Of a stretch of DNA of 64,000 bases, positions 27,652 through 37,317 are shown piece after piece (position 1 is the stretch's first letter; each line of letters begins with the position of its first letter). This DNA is from Sulfurovum riftiae. Its GTDB lineage: Bacteria; Campylobacterota; Campylobacteria; Campylobacterales; Sulfurovaceae. The notes beneath the pieces were generated by a model that worked only from the letters and a program-made list of their open reading frames with translations, was not told the origin of the DNA and searched no databases. The stretch is taken from assembly GCF_001595645.1 (NCBI RefSeq), contig NZ_LNKT01000001.1, forward strand, positions 124,001-188,000, written 5' to 3'. Position numbers and translations under genes: made by a program.

Positions 27652-29193
27652 ATGTTTTTGGAAAAAAATTCGTCGAACAAATCAAAATCGGATATAAAAA
27701 ATATTGTAACTCTTGATGCGTATACTGATAAGAAGTATATATTCAAAGGTAAGAAACTCGATCCTCTGAAGAAGCTCACTTACAATAAGGCTAACTTTAT
27801 TGCTTCCTATGTAAGCAATAAAGATATTATCACGACAACGGTACACCTGAGCCGTAGTGTCCCTGAAGAAGATGTTCAGGATATTCTGGACATCAAAGCA
27901 TATGAGGAGCTGGGGCTTGACCAGGCCAGTGATTATGTGATCTCCTATGAGGAAGTGAACACAACTGCCGAAGAGAGGGAGTTTCATATTTTCGTAGCAG
28001 AACCGGAAGGGCTAAACTCTCTTTTCCTTCCAGTGAAAGATCAAACAAAATACCTTGACCTGATCATCCCTGCACCGCTTCTGTATAAAAGCATATATAA
28101 GAGAGAGATACTGCGGGACAGCGGAGTTCACTGTTTTGTCTATTTCAATACATATGATGCTTCAGTGACATTCTACAATAACGGAGAATATCTCTATTCG
28201 AAATCGATCGATTTCTCTCTTGAGTATATGTATGACAAATACTGTGAACTGGTCGGAGAGAAAATAGACGAGAAAGAGTTCTTTACCGTCTTGGAGTCAG
28301 AGGGGCTGAAAACGACGGACAGTACCTATCAGCAAAACCTGATGAAACTCTTCGGCGAGATCTTCATTACGATCAATGATATTATCATTTATGTTAAAAG
28401 AGCATTCAAACTTGAGACAGTAGATAATATGTTTATCGGAAGTGTCCAGGGGCCGATCATCGGCTTGGATGACTATAGTGAGAACTATCTTGGACTGCAG
28501 TCCGCAGATTTCAATTTTGACTATCAGATAAGCAGTGATGAGTGGTATACGGATCAGCTTCAATATCTCATGCTTCTCAGTTCTTTGGATTATCTTGAAG
28601 ATGAGACATCTGTTGTCAACCTGACGATGTTTCCCCGCCCGCCGGCATTTCTGAATCGTGCAAGTGGACAGTTCATTGTAGCAACGGTAGCGGCTATTTC
28701 TCTTGGTTTGGCATATCCTCTGGTGTATCTTGTCGGTTCTTATGCGAACGAAGCCAAAATTTATGCTTTGACGATACAGAATAACAAGTTAACAGCCGAG
28801 GCGAACAGGTATAAAAAGATACTGGGTGAAAAGAAACAGATCATTGCAGGACTTGACAAAAGGATCGCTGCTCTTTCCAAAACCTATAGCGATAAGACCA
28901 AAACACTGACATCCATCTATGATAAAAAGGTGAATTATCGCCTTAAGTCGGAACTGCTTTATACCATCGCGGATGACCTGGCAAAACATGATGTACATGT
29001 CGATAATCTTTACACAAAAGAGAATACGATATGGCTTTCTCTTGTTAGCTCAGATGACAGAAAGCTTACAGAGCTCATCAAATATATTTCAGACACACAC
29101 TTTGATGAGATAAATTCGATTGATATTGAGCTGATTGAAAAAGATTCTGAAAGTACATACTACAAAGGTCTGTTAAAGGTGGATTTAAGATGA
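27652..29193 (+). CDS. Fused PilM-PilN-like inner-membrane platform protein
   Basis: 513 residues. The N-terminal about 330 look like a degenerate actin-like PilM/GspL cytoplasmic domain, followed by one transmembrane helix (about 341-362, FIVATVAAISLGLAYPLVYL) and a periplasmic coiled coil plus small domain as in PilN. It is the first gene of an eight-gene operon and takes the place of MshI or the first Campylobacter Cts gene. It anchors the assembly platform to the cytosolic ATPase by analogy. Low sequence conservation; assignment rests on architecture and neighbours. Confidence 0.7.
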   Translation: MFLEKNSSNKSKSDIKNIVTLDAYTDKKYIFKGKKLDPLKKLTYNKANFIASYVSNKDIITTTVHLSRSVPEEDVQDILDIKAYEELGLDQASDYVISYEEVNTTAEEREFHIFVAEPEGLNSLFLPVKDQTKYLDLIIPAPLLYKSIYKREILRDSGVHCFVYFNTYDASVTFYNNGEYLYSKSIDFSLEYMYDKYCELVGEKIDEKEFFTVLESEGLKTTDSTYQQNLMKLFGEIFITINDIIIYVKRAFKLETVDNMFIGSVQGPIIGLDDYSENYLGLQSADFNFDYQISSDEWYTDQLQYLMLLSSLDYLEDETSVVNLTMFPRPPAFLNRASGQFIVATVAAISLGLAYPLVYLVGSYANEAKIYALTIQNNKLTAEANRYKKILGEKKQIIAGLDKRIAALSKTYSDKTKTLTSIYDKKVNYRLKSELLYTIADDLAKHDVHVDNLYTKENTIWLSLVSSDDRKLTELIKYISDTHFDEINSIDIELIEKDSESTYYKGLLKVDLR

Positions 29194-29843
29194 AATTTAT
29201 AGAAGATAAACTTGAAGAACTGGACAACTATTTCGCTCCGAAAAAAGAGAGTGAAAAATGGTTGATCATTTTAGGTGTCGCAGGGATCATCGCCTATCTG
29301 GCATATGCCTATCTGCTTCCCTATACAGAAGCGAAGTATAAGAAAAGCGAGATCGCCAAAAAGAATATCCAAAAAAGTATTACTGACAACAATACCTATT
29401 TGAATTCTATCACGGTAAATGGTGACAGGGACTATTATGTAAAAAAATATGATATGGATATTGCAAGAAAGAAACAGAATATCGTGACATTGGACAAGAA
29501 GATAAAATTCATTGACAGCAATATCCAAAAACTTTCCGATATGCTTTTCAATCAAAAAAGCTGGTCCAGATTCTTGAATTCCATTACAGACAGAGCGGAA
29601 GTACAAAATGTGGATATCAGTTATATTTCCAATGACTACATTGATAACAAGGGCAGTTTCGGGCATGTACTTGAGATCGGTGTAGGGTGCAAAGGTGCTT
29701 ATAAAAATATTGTGAAGTTCATAAATGAATTGGAGCAGAATACGCTTGTAACCGATATTTATGGTACGAATATGGCTGTGGATGCCAATGGTTCTCAAGT
29801 TGTAGCGGATATCAATATCTCAGTATGGGGGATAAATCACTGA
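29190..29843 (+). CDS. PilO/MshJ-like platform protein
   Basis: 217 residues with one N-terminal transmembrane helix (about 23-43, WLIILGVAGIIAYLAYAYLL), a periplasmic coiled coil (about 50-115) and a C-terminal ferredoxin-like domain, the layout of PilO. Overlaps the previous gene by 4 bases (ATGA). Confidence 0.7.
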   Translation: MKFIEDKLEELDNYFAPKKESEKWLIILGVAGIIAYLAYAYLLPYTEAKYKKSEIAKKNIQKSITDNNTYLNSITVNGDRDYYVKKYDMDIARKKQNIVTLDKKIKFIDSNIQKLSDMLFNQKSWSRFLNSITDRAEVQNVDISYISNDYIDNKGSFGHVLEIGVGCKGAYKNIVKFINELEQNTLVTDIYGTNMAVDANGSQVVADINISVWGINH

Positions 29844-30256
29844 TGAAAAAGTTACTATTAATTCCGGGGCTCTTTGTGCTGTCGCTCAATGCAGACCTCT
29901 CGGTGGATCAGATACAGAATATGGTCGTCAAGATACATGAAAAAAGAAAAGGAGCTGACCTGGCTACGCTGGAACAGACAAAAGAACCGTTCGTGGTCAG
30001 GCAGAAGGAGGAGAGAGAGACCACTTTTGTACCACCTGAAGTCGTGAAAGTAGAGGCAAAACTCTCATTGCATGCGATCATGAACGGAAAAGCGTATATC
30101 AATGATTCATGGAAGAGTATTGATGACAAGATTTTGGGGTATACACTGAAATATATCGGTAAAAGAGGTGTCGTACTTAAAAATGGCAATCAAATCAAAA
30201 AATTGTTTCTTCATGAGAACAGAGATGATTTCATCAAGATAGTAGAAGGGGAATAA
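29843..30256 (+). CDS. PilP-like periplasmic pilus/secretion protein
   Basis: 137 residues starting at the ATG at 29843, whose A is the last base of the preceding stop (TGATG); an ATG at 29825 is open but less likely. Signal peptide about 1-18. The C-terminal half (NGKAYINDSWKSIDDKILGY, then VVLKNGNQIKKLFLH) resembles the small beta domain of PilP/MshK that links platform and secretin. Confidence 0.65.
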   Translation: MKKLLLIPGLFVLSLNADLSVDQIQNMVVKIHEKRKGADLATLEQTKEPFVVRQKEERETTFVPPEVVKVEAKLSLHAIMNGKAYINDSWKSIDDKILGYTLKYIGKRGVVLKNGNQIKKLFLHENRDDFIKIVEGE

Positions 30257-30257
30257 A

Positions 30258-31859
30258 ATGAAAACAATACGAAACAAGGGAGTGAAGTTCATTGTAGTAT
30301 GTGCAATGCTCATTGGATTTACAAACAGCGTGGTGGCAGGAAGCTGTTCGACGAAACTTTTTTCAGTCACGATCGATAGCAAGCTCAGTATCGGGGATGT
30401 GATAGAGAACCTGGCGGATACATGTGACCTAACAGTCACAGTGAAGGATGATGCAGCCAAAAAAAGAATGAATAAAAAGCTCTATTATGTCAAGCTGAAG
30501 AACAGTACATTAAAAGGGTTCTTGAATACGATCCTGAAAGATAACGATCTGTACTATACCCTGAAAGGGAACAAACTGACAATCTCTTACCTGATCACCA
30601 GAACATTCAAGATCCATTATATTTCCGGTCAGAGAATTGGTAAAAGTAATGCGAATGTCACCATTGCCAATGCTGCGAACTCTACAGGAGGCGGGCAAGG
30701 ATCGATAGGTGGCGGTGACAGTGGACAAAATGGTACGAATAGTATGACAAGAACCGGTATATCCATCGAAAGCAATGACGAGTTCAAATTCTGGCAGACC
30801 GTTGAAACTGAAATTCACCGTATCCTTATTGGTGCAGCTGATGGCAGTACACATTATACCAGAACAGGTGATAGCTGGACAGGACCTGACGGACAGGTAT
30901 GGGAATACAATCCGCTTGCACCTATCGTCAATCCGGAAGCGGGTATGGTAACAGTAACAGGAACTGCAAGACAGATCAATAGAGTGGCAAGATATATCAG
31001 TGCGTTGACAAAACAGATCAAGACACAGGTACTCATCGATGTCAGGATCCTTGCAGTCAAGTTCGATGACAGTAGAACGACGGGTGTCGATTGGTCACAG
31101 CTCTATGGTCTGCAGAACTTTGCAGTGGATTCTTTGATGATGGCACAGAAAAATGTTGCTTCCTATACATTTGATACGTTGACCGGTATTACAGATGCAA
31201 CATTTGCACCAAATACTGAACCGAGAAATGCTCGTGTAACCCAACTTACGGGTTCAGCAAATATTAATGAGGTGGTCAAGTTCCTTGCGACACAGGGTGA
31301 TGTCAAGGCAATCTCCAGCCCGAGGGTCATGACACTGAACAATCAGCCTGCCTTGATCTCTGTGGGTAAAGAGTTGTTCTACAAGATCAAGTCAACCAGT
31401 GCATTGGGTACAGGTAACAATGCCAATACGGCTGAAGGTGAGATCGTGGATTCCGTCTTTGCAGGTATCCTGCTTGACATTACACCTGAGATCGGGAGTA
31501 ATGGTGTTATCACCTTGAAGATCAATCCATCTATCTCCGAAACGATTGATGATGTAAGCTCACAGGTTGGAACAAGAAACATCCCGCCTGATCTTATCAG
31601 AAGACAGATCGCTTCTGTTGTCAAAGTAAAAGATGGTGAACATGCGATCTTGGGTGGTCTGATCACATCAAGTACAGGTACAAAGATCAATAAAGTACCT
31701 CTGTTGGGAGACATTCCGCTTTTGGAATATGCCTTCAAGCATGAAGAGAAGATCAACAGAGTTGAGGAATTGGTACTTATCATCACACCTCATATCATTA
31801 AAACGTCCAAGTCTGTCACTTTGAAAGACCTGGGATATTCAAAGCTCAATGAAAAGTAG
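30258..31859 (+). CDS. Type II/IV secretin (MshL/PilQ/CtsD-like)
   Basis: 533 residues with a signal peptide (about 1-28). An N-terminal secretin/TonB short domain (about 35-115, LKGFLNTILKDNDLYYTLKG) is followed by a Gly/Ser/Asn-rich linker, an N1-like domain with VTVTGTARQINRVARYISAL, and the C-terminal secretin pore with LATQGDVKAISSPRVMTLNN, IPPDLIRRQIASVVKVKDGE and ILGGLITSSTGTKINKVPLL. It forms the outer-membrane channel. Confidence 0.9.
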   Translation: MKTIRNKGVKFIVVCAMLIGFTNSVVAGSCSTKLFSVTIDSKLSIGDVIENLADTCDLTVTVKDDAAKKRMNKKLYYVKLKNSTLKGFLNTILKDNDLYYTLKGNKLTISYLITRTFKIHYISGQRIGKSNANVTIANAANSTGGGQGSIGGGDSGQNGTNSMTRTGISIESNDEFKFWQTVETEIHRILIGAADGSTHYTRTGDSWTGPDGQVWEYNPLAPIVNPEAGMVTVTGTARQINRVARYISALTKQIKTQVLIDVRILAVKFDDSRTTGVDWSQLYGLQNFAVDSLMMAQKNVASYTFDTLTGITDATFAPNTEPRNARVTQLTGSANINEVVKFLATQGDVKAISSPRVMTLNNQPALISVGKELFYKIKSTSALGTGNNANTAEGEIVDSVFAGILLDITPEIGSNGVITLKINPSISETIDDVSSQVGTRNIPPDLIRRQIASVVKVKDGEHAILGGLITSSTGTKINKVPLLGDIPLLEYAFKHEEKINRVEELVLIITPHIIKTSKSVTLKDLGYSKLNEK

Positions 31860-32661
31860 ATACGAATCTGCAAAAAATGTATTCATCGATTCGATAGATA
31901 TCGATGACTACATTGAGTTGAGTACTTCCGTCACTGCATACAAACAGTTAGCACACAGTATAGACAAACCCCTTAAAATGATCCTCCTGTTCGGTCGCCC
32001 CGGAACGGGGAAAAGCATTCTGCTGAATCGTATTCAGCAGAAACTGAAGTATCAGAAGGAAATTCATTATTTCGATACCCCGTCCCTCAGCGAAAAAGAG
32101 TTTTTTCATAAATTATTTAAAGTACTTACCGGAAAAGAGTTGCCTAAGAATACAGAGGTAAATTTTTCCGCTTTAGTTGATTTTTGTAAGAACTTAAGAG
32201 GTGAAAGAGAAATAATCATCCTTTTGGATGAGGCACAGATGTACGGTCCCGGTATGATGGAGAAGATACGTCTTCTTTCGGACAGCAGAGCTGTAAAGTT
32301 CGTTGTTTCACTGCATAAAACAGAGAATGAGGATCTGATCGCCAAAGAACACTTTCAGTCTCGTATCTGGGAAGTGATAGAGCTGAAGAATGCCAACCAT
32401 GAAGACCTGAGCAATTATATACATAAAAAACTGCTTAAAAAAAATCTTTTTGAGATAGCCAACAGTATCAAAACCAAAGATATGAAAATGATACATACCT
32501 TTACCAAGGGGAACTTCAGGGAGTGTAACAAACTGCTGTTCACAATATTTGAGATCTGTGAGTATTATGATATGAATGAACCTGCAAAGGTGAATTATAA
32601 CAAGATTCCCAAACGGATCATAGAGATGGCAGCACTCAAATTGGGATATATAGATGTATGA
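31849..32661 (+). CDS. AAA ATPase (ExeA/MshM/CtsP-like)
   Basis: 270 residues. Walker A LFGRPGTGKSILLNRI (about 46-61), Walker B EIIILLDEAQMYG (about 122-134), sensor VKFVVSLHKTEN, and an arginine-bearing C-terminal helical domain. It matches the ExeA-type ATPases that aid secretin assembly, and by position the CtsP protein of Campylobacter transformation. Overlaps the secretin gene by 11 bases. Confidence 0.82.
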   Translation: MKSRYESAKNVFIDSIDIDDYIELSTSVTAYKQLAHSIDKPLKMILLFGRPGTGKSILLNRIQQKLKYQKEIHYFDTPSLSEKEFFHKLFKVLTGKELPKNTEVNFSALVDFCKNLRGEREIIILLDEAQMYGPGMMEKIRLLSDSRAVKFVVSLHKTENEDLIAKEHFQSRIWEVIELKNANHEDLSNYIHKKLLKKNLFEIANSIKTKDMKMIHTFTKGNFRECNKLLFTIFEICEYYDMNEPAKVNYNKIPKRIIEMAALKLGYIDV

Positions 32662-33397
32662 TATCAAACCTTTAGAGGAAGAGTGGGGAAAATACCAAAA
32701 GAAGAAAAGAAAGCCCTATATGATCATAGGTGTGCTTATTCTTCTTGCAGGTGCAGGTGCAGGAGCACTGTACTATACCAAAGGTATAGATTTCCTATTG
32801 ATGGAGAGGAACAGTACAGAGCCAAAGATCGAAAAGAAAGAACTTGCTTTTGTTGAAAACAAATCTTTGGATAAACTTGAAATCGAAAAACCTGAGCAAA
32901 TAGCAGAAGCCTCAGAAACCTCAGAAACTTCCGATGAGATCGTTGAGAATCTTCCGCTTTCAAGTGACAGACCGATACGCAAGAAGCCGAGAGTCAAAAT
33001 GAACATTGTTACCACTGAGATGCCGACAGTAAAGAAAAAGGTGGCAGAAAAAGAGAAACCGCATAAACGTGTACATCTGACCATTACGGAAACATCTGCT
33101 TCGAGTGCCTATAAAGAGGTAGCAGAGAGGTTCAGAGAGACACAGGATACGGATGATTCTCTTTTCCTTGCGAGAACATACTATAATATAGGACAATACA
33201 AAAAAGCTGAATACTGGGCACTTCAAACCAATAATATTGACAGTACCATAGAAGAAAGTATTCTTATCTTTGCCAAGGCAAAAGCGAAACGAGGGCATAA
33301 AAATGAAGCGATCCGTATTCTCTCAAAGTATATCAAAGGTTCGAATTCACCGGAAGCCAAGTTATTGTTGAAAAAAATAAAAAAAGGTAAACTATAA
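32654..33397 (+). CDS. Bitopic membrane protein with TPR-like C-terminus (MshN/CtsX-like position)
   Basis: 247 residues. Cytosolic N-terminus of about 22 residues, one transmembrane helix (about 23-42, MIGVLILLAGAGAGALYY region), a charged, low-complexity linker rich in E/K/S, and two TPR-like units near the end (SLFLARTYYNIGQYKKAEYW). In order it corresponds to CtsX or MshN. Overlaps the ATPase gene by 8 bases. Confidence 0.7.
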   Translation: MYDIKPLEEEWGKYQKKKRKPYMIIGVLILLAGAGAGALYYTKGIDFLLMERNSTEPKIEKKELAFVENKSLDKLEIEKPEQIAEASETSETSDEIVENLPLSSDRPIRKKPRVKMNIVTTEMPTVKKKVAEKEKPHKRVHLTITETSASSAYKEVAERFRETQDTDDSLFLARTYYNIGQYKKAEYWALQTNNIDSTIEESILIFAKAKAKRGHKNEAIRILSKYIKGSNSPEAKLLLKKIKKGKL

Positions 33398-33449
33398 GCA
33401 GTGGTACTACACGGTTGTAGCTATTTAATAAAAAGGGAGGAGTCTTTGT

Positions 33450-35189
33450 ATGGTCAAATTGATCGAAATAATGTTGGATGAAGGGCTGATAACAAAAGAG
33501 GCCATATCAACGCTGGTCAAAAGCCGGCCGCCGAAGAAGATATCTTTTGCCAATCTTGTAGAAGAGAAGATGATCGATCTTCATACAGTAGAGATATTTC
33601 TGGCAAAAAAGATAAGGCAGGGTGTCATTACACTCTCCCATCTTGAGAAGATCGAAGGTATCGATATCACACCGATACTCGAAGAGATAGCCAAACAGTT
33701 GAATGTGGAATATGTGGATCTGGATTCTACAGAGATCGATATGAAACTTTTCTCTAAGGTTCCCTATAAGCAGCTATTAAAGTTCAATGTGATCCCCATT
33801 GAAGAGAGTGACCTGAATATACTGGTGGTATTTGATGATCCTCTTGACATGGCTGCACAGGATGCGGTACAAAGACTTTTTCCCAATAAACCGATCAAGA
33901 TCGCGATTGCCAAACCCAGTCAGATCCGTCAGCATCTTCACAGACTTGAGATCAATGAAAGTATCAAGAACCTGATCGCAGATATCCGTCAGGATCTGAG
34001 TAAGGAAGGGAGCCTTGAGGATGAAGGAGATGAATCGCCGGCTGTTTTGAAACTCATCGATATCATTCTAAAGTCAGCTATCTTTATCAATGCCAGTGAT
34101 ATCCATGTTGAAGCGACAGAGAAGAGCTGTATCGTGAGAGAACGTGTGGACGGTATGTTACGTCAGAGTTTTATCTTTGACAGAGATATCTTCAATCCTC
34201 TTGCTTCAAGAATGAAACTGCTTTCCAATCTTGACATTGCGGAGCGAAGAAAACCTCAGGATGGAAGATTTTCTGCAACCATCAATAAAAAAGAGTTCGA
34301 CTTCAGGGTTTCTACACTGCCGACGATACATGGTGAATCGATTGTTATGAGGATCCTTGACAAGACCAAAGCGATGATAAAGCTTGAAGAGGCAGGTATG
34401 AGTAAATTCTGTTATGACAGATTTTCAAACGCCATTAAAGTCCCTTATGGAATTGTCCTGGTCACAGGTCCGACAGGTTCAGGTAAGACAACGACACTTT
34501 ATGGAGCGCTCAATGCCATTAAAGATGTAAAAGACAAGATCATTACGGTGGAAGACCCTGTCGAATATCAGATGACAGGGCTTCAACAGGTTCAGGTACG
34601 CCCCAATGTCGGTTTGACATTTGCAACGGCGCTGAAATCTATTTTGAGACAGGATCCAGACAAGATCATGATCGGGGAAATCAGGGATCAGGAAACCCTT
34701 CGTATTGCGATACAGGCAGCCCTTACCGGACACCTGGTCCTCTCTACACTGCATACAAACGATGCCATTTCTGCGGTAACGAGAATATTGGATATGGGTA
34801 TCGAAGAGTATCTGGTTTCCGGTGCATTGGTCGCGATTCAGGCACAAAGACTTGTCAGAAAGATTTGTACACACTGCAAAAAAGAGATAATGTTGCCGGA
34901 GAGTGTTCTTAAAGGGGTAAGGCAGTATCTTCCTGAGAATCCGGTATTTTATGCTGGGGAAGGATGCAAGGAGTGTGGTTTCAGCGGGTATCTGGGAAGA
35001 GAGATGATCGCTGAAGTATTGCCAATCAGTGAGACCTTGTCTCGAATGATCGCCAGAAATGCTTCGAAAGAAGAGATGACGAAACAGGCAATGGAAGAAG
35101 GTTTCGTCACTATGTTCGAAGACGGTGTACATAAAGCGATTGAAGGAAAAACAACAATTGAAGAAATTTACAGGGTGGCAAGATTATGA
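33450..35189 (+). CDS. GspE/PilB-family assembly ATPase
   Basis: 579 residues. N-terminal MshEN-like domain (about 1-160), then the GspE ATPase: Walker A GPTGSGKTTTLYGAL (about 339-353), Asp box VEDPVEYQMTGLQQVQV, Walker B ILRQDPDKIMIGEIRDQET, His box LTGHLVLSTLHTNDA, and the zinc tetracysteine CTHC...CKEC (about 473-510). It powers pilus or pseudopilus assembly at the inner membrane. Confidence 0.93.
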   Translation: MVKLIEIMLDEGLITKEAISTLVKSRPPKKISFANLVEEKMIDLHTVEIFLAKKIRQGVITLSHLEKIEGIDITPILEEIAKQLNVEYVDLDSTEIDMKLFSKVPYKQLLKFNVIPIEESDLNILVVFDDPLDMAAQDAVQRLFPNKPIKIAIAKPSQIRQHLHRLEINESIKNLIADIRQDLSKEGSLEDEGDESPAVLKLIDIILKSAIFINASDIHVEATEKSCIVRERVDGMLRQSFIFDRDIFNPLASRMKLLSNLDIAERRKPQDGRFSATINKKEFDFRVSTLPTIHGESIVMRILDKTKAMIKLEEAGMSKFCYDRFSNAIKVPYGIVLVTGPTGSGKTTTLYGALNAIKDVKDKIITVEDPVEYQMTGLQQVQVRPNVGLTFATALKSILRQDPDKIMIGEIRDQETLRIAIQAALTGHLVLSTLHTNDAISAVTRILDMGIEEYLVSGALVAIQAQRLVRKICTHCKKEIMLPESVLKGVRQYLPENPVFYAGEGCKECGFSGYLGREMIAEVLPISETLSRMIARNASKEEMTKQAMEEGFVTMFEDGVHKAIEGKTTIEEIYRVARL

Positions 35190-36436
35190 TGAAATATTTT
35201 AATGTAACGGTAATGGAACGTGGGAAAAAAAGATCGGAATTGCTGAAAGCGGAGAGTAAGATGCAGGCGGTAAAGATCGCCAAGAACAAATTTCCCGCAG
35301 CGATGGTTACCAAAGCGGTTGAAACAGCTGCGCCGGTGGGAGAGAGTTTTTCCAATATTTTAGATGGGGTCAAAAAGTCTTTTAAAACGAAGATTCCCAT
35401 CAACGACAAGATTTCAACGATCCGCCAGATCGCTGTTATGACCGATGCAGGTATTCCTATCACTGATACATTGGAAGATGTGGCAGACAATACGGACAAT
35501 CTTAAGCTCAAAGAGATATACAGTAAAATGAACAGTGATATTAATGCCGGTAACAGTATGTCGGAAGCTATGGAGCCGTATGTGGAAGAGTTCGGACAGG
35601 TCGCGTTGGCCATGACAAAACTGGGAGAGAGAACCGGTAATATTGCAGAATCATACTTCAAGCTGGCAAAGATACTCGAGAGTATCAGGGACAATACAAG
35701 AAAATTCAAAAAAGCGATCCGTACACCGATGATCACGATGGCAGCAATGGGTATTGCCTTTACGATCCTTATTATGGTGGTTGTGCCTAAATTCAAAGAT
35801 ATCTTTGATAAGTTCAAAACAGATCTGCCTATCCCGACACAGATACTTTTGAAACTTGAGTGGGCACTCAGCAACTACGGTTTGTTGATCTTGGTTGTTT
35901 TTGTTGCTATGATTTTCGGTATAAAATATATGTATCAGAACAATATGGATTTCAGATACAAGATGGACAAACTGATGATCCATCCGAAATTCTACCTGAT
36001 CAATAAAGCCATCTTCCTCTCCACGATGCATAAGTACAATCTGGTATTCGGTGAATTGGTACGGTCGGGTATTCCTGTTTCCGAAGCCCTTGAAACCGCA
36101 GTGGGGATGGTCGACAACCTTGCGATCAAAGAGAAACTGTTGACGGTTAATGCCAATATCGGACGTGGTATGAACCTTGCGGAAGCTTTTGCTTTGACCG
36201 GGCTCTATCAGAATATGCTTCTGCAGATGATCAAGGCGGGTGAAGCCGGTGGTCAGCTCGATGCCATGCTTGAGAAGGTAACGGATTATTACGATATGGA
36301 GTTTCAGGATCTGATCGACAACCTGGCAGCCTATATCGAACCTGTACTCCTCTTCTTCATTGCAGGACTGGTATTGCTGATGGCACTGGGGATCTTTATG
36401 CCGATGTGGGATCTTGGTAGAGCGGTTAAGGGATAA
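35186..36436 (+). CDS. GspF/PilC-family inner-membrane platform protein
   Basis: 416 residues with two T2SSF domains (about 75-200 and 280-400) and three transmembrane helices near 185-205, 230-250 and 380-405. Signatures are IRQIAVMTDAGIPI in the first repeat and MIKAGEAGGQLDAMLEKVTDYY in the second. Overlaps the ATPase gene by 4 bases; last gene of the operon. Confidence 0.92.
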   Translation: MMKYFNVTVMERGKKRSELLKAESKMQAVKIAKNKFPAAMVTKAVETAAPVGESFSNILDGVKKSFKTKIPINDKISTIRQIAVMTDAGIPITDTLEDVADNTDNLKLKEIYSKMNSDINAGNSMSEAMEPYVEEFGQVALAMTKLGERTGNIAESYFKLAKILESIRDNTRKFKKAIRTPMITMAAMGIAFTILIMVVVPKFKDIFDKFKTDLPIPTQILLKLEWALSNYGLLILVVFVAMIFGIKYMYQNNMDFRYKMDKLMIHPKFYLINKAIFLSTMHKYNLVFGELVRSGIPVSEALETAVGMVDNLAIKEKLLTVNANIGRGMNLAEAFALTGLYQNMLLQMIKAGEAGGQLDAMLEKVTDYYDMEFQDLIDNLAAYIEPVLLFFIAGLVLLMALGIFMPMWDLGRAVKG

Positions 36437-36461
36437 AAAAAATAGCGGACGAAAGTCCGCT
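36435..36461 (-). terminator. Terminator hairpin between the secretion operon and kdsB
   Basis: AGCGGAC, loop GAAA, GTCCGCT, with an A-run (36435-36442) on the plus strand that becomes a T-run for minus-strand transcripts. It fits termination of kdsB; the hairpin starts 7 bases after the GspF stop and may also affect that transcript. Confidence 0.7.
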
Positions 36462-36493
36462 CCATACTTGACATAGCTACAAGTGTATATCAG

Positions 36494-36507
36494 AATTTCT
36501 AATTTCT
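36494..36507. repeat. Two-unit heptamer (AATTTCT)2 at the kdsB stop
   Basis: Two AATTTCT units; on the minus strand this is TAGAAAT-type sequence, and its TAG (36506-36508) is the kdsB stop codon. Confidence 0.55.
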
Positions 36508-37225
36508 ACAGCCTGTGAAATTTTACGGCTTTCTCCAGATCTTCCTGTGTATCGATACCAAAACTTTGTGTCTTCACTTCGACCATAGCTACCCTGTAAC
36601 CATGATGCAGTGCACGCAGCTGTTCAAGTTTCTCGATATCTTCAAGAGGGGCAGGTGTCAGTGCACAGAATTTCTGCAATGAACGCACGGTAAATCCGTA
36701 TATCCCCAGATGACCCTTGTAACTGTCAAAATGGTGATCACGCGGATAGGGAACCTTTGCACGTGAGAAATAGAGTGCAATATCATCGGTATCTGTCACG
36801 ACTTTGACAATATTGGGATCATCGGCTTCCGGATTTGTGATCACTTTGTAGCAAGAGTTCATCATGATCTCATCATTCTGTGCATTTTTTTTGGTCAGAT
36901 CATAGATGGCCTGTACTACTTCATTCTCTATAAAGGGCTCATCCCCCTGTACATTGATGACGATCTCATCATCGCTTAGACCAAGCTTCTGTGCTGCTTC
37001 ATAAATACGGTCCGTTCCGCTCTTGTGTGTATTCGAGGTCATGACAGCCTCAATACCATGGGTTTTGGCGATATCTATGACCTCCTGAGTATCGGTGGCA
37101 ATGACGACAGAATCAATATCCTGTACGGCCATGGCAGTTCTTACGACCATGGGTATACCACCGATATCAGCAAGTACTTTGTTAGGGAAACGGCTGGAAC
37201 CGATACGGGCAGGAATGATGATCAT
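36506..37225 (-). CDS. kdsB: 3-deoxy-manno-octulosonate cytidylyltransferase
   Basis: 239 residues. It activates Kdo as CMP-Kdo for lipopolysaccharide core synthesis. N-terminal nucleotide-binding IIPARIGSSRFPNKVLADIG, VVIATDTQEVID, VQGDEPFIENEV, and the C-terminal HLGIYGFTVRSLQKFCAL are typical. Divergent from hemH. Confidence 0.95.
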   Translation of the reverse strand: MIIIPARIGSSRFPNKVLADIGGIPMVVRTAMAVQDIDSVVIATDTQEVIDIAKTHGIEAVMTSNTHKSGTDRIYEAAQKLGLSDDEIVINVQGDEPFIENEVVQAIYDLTKKNAQNDEIMMNSCYKVITNPEADDPNIVKVVTDTDDIALYFSRAKVPYPRDHHFDSYKGHLGIYGFTVRSLQKFCALTPAPLEDIEKLEQLRALHHGYRVAMVEVKTQSFGIDTQEDLEKAVKFHRL

Positions 37226-37290
37226 GTGGTATCCTTTTTTAGTGGTGATAGTGGTGTAATTTTACAGCTTCTGTGATAAAATAGCAAGCA

Positions 37291-37310
37291 TATTACTCGT
37301 GGGAGTAATA
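37291..37310 (+). promoter_or_regulatory. Perfect inverted repeat in the hemH leader
   Basis: TATTACTC, loop GTGG, GAGTAATA, an 8-bp perfect stem. A TGATAAAAT extended -10 lies at 37274-37282, so the repeat is at the very start of the hemH transcript, and its end is 7 bases before the start codon. It could be an operator or a translation-controlling RNA hairpin. Confidence 0.5.
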
Positions 37311-37317
37311 AATAAGG

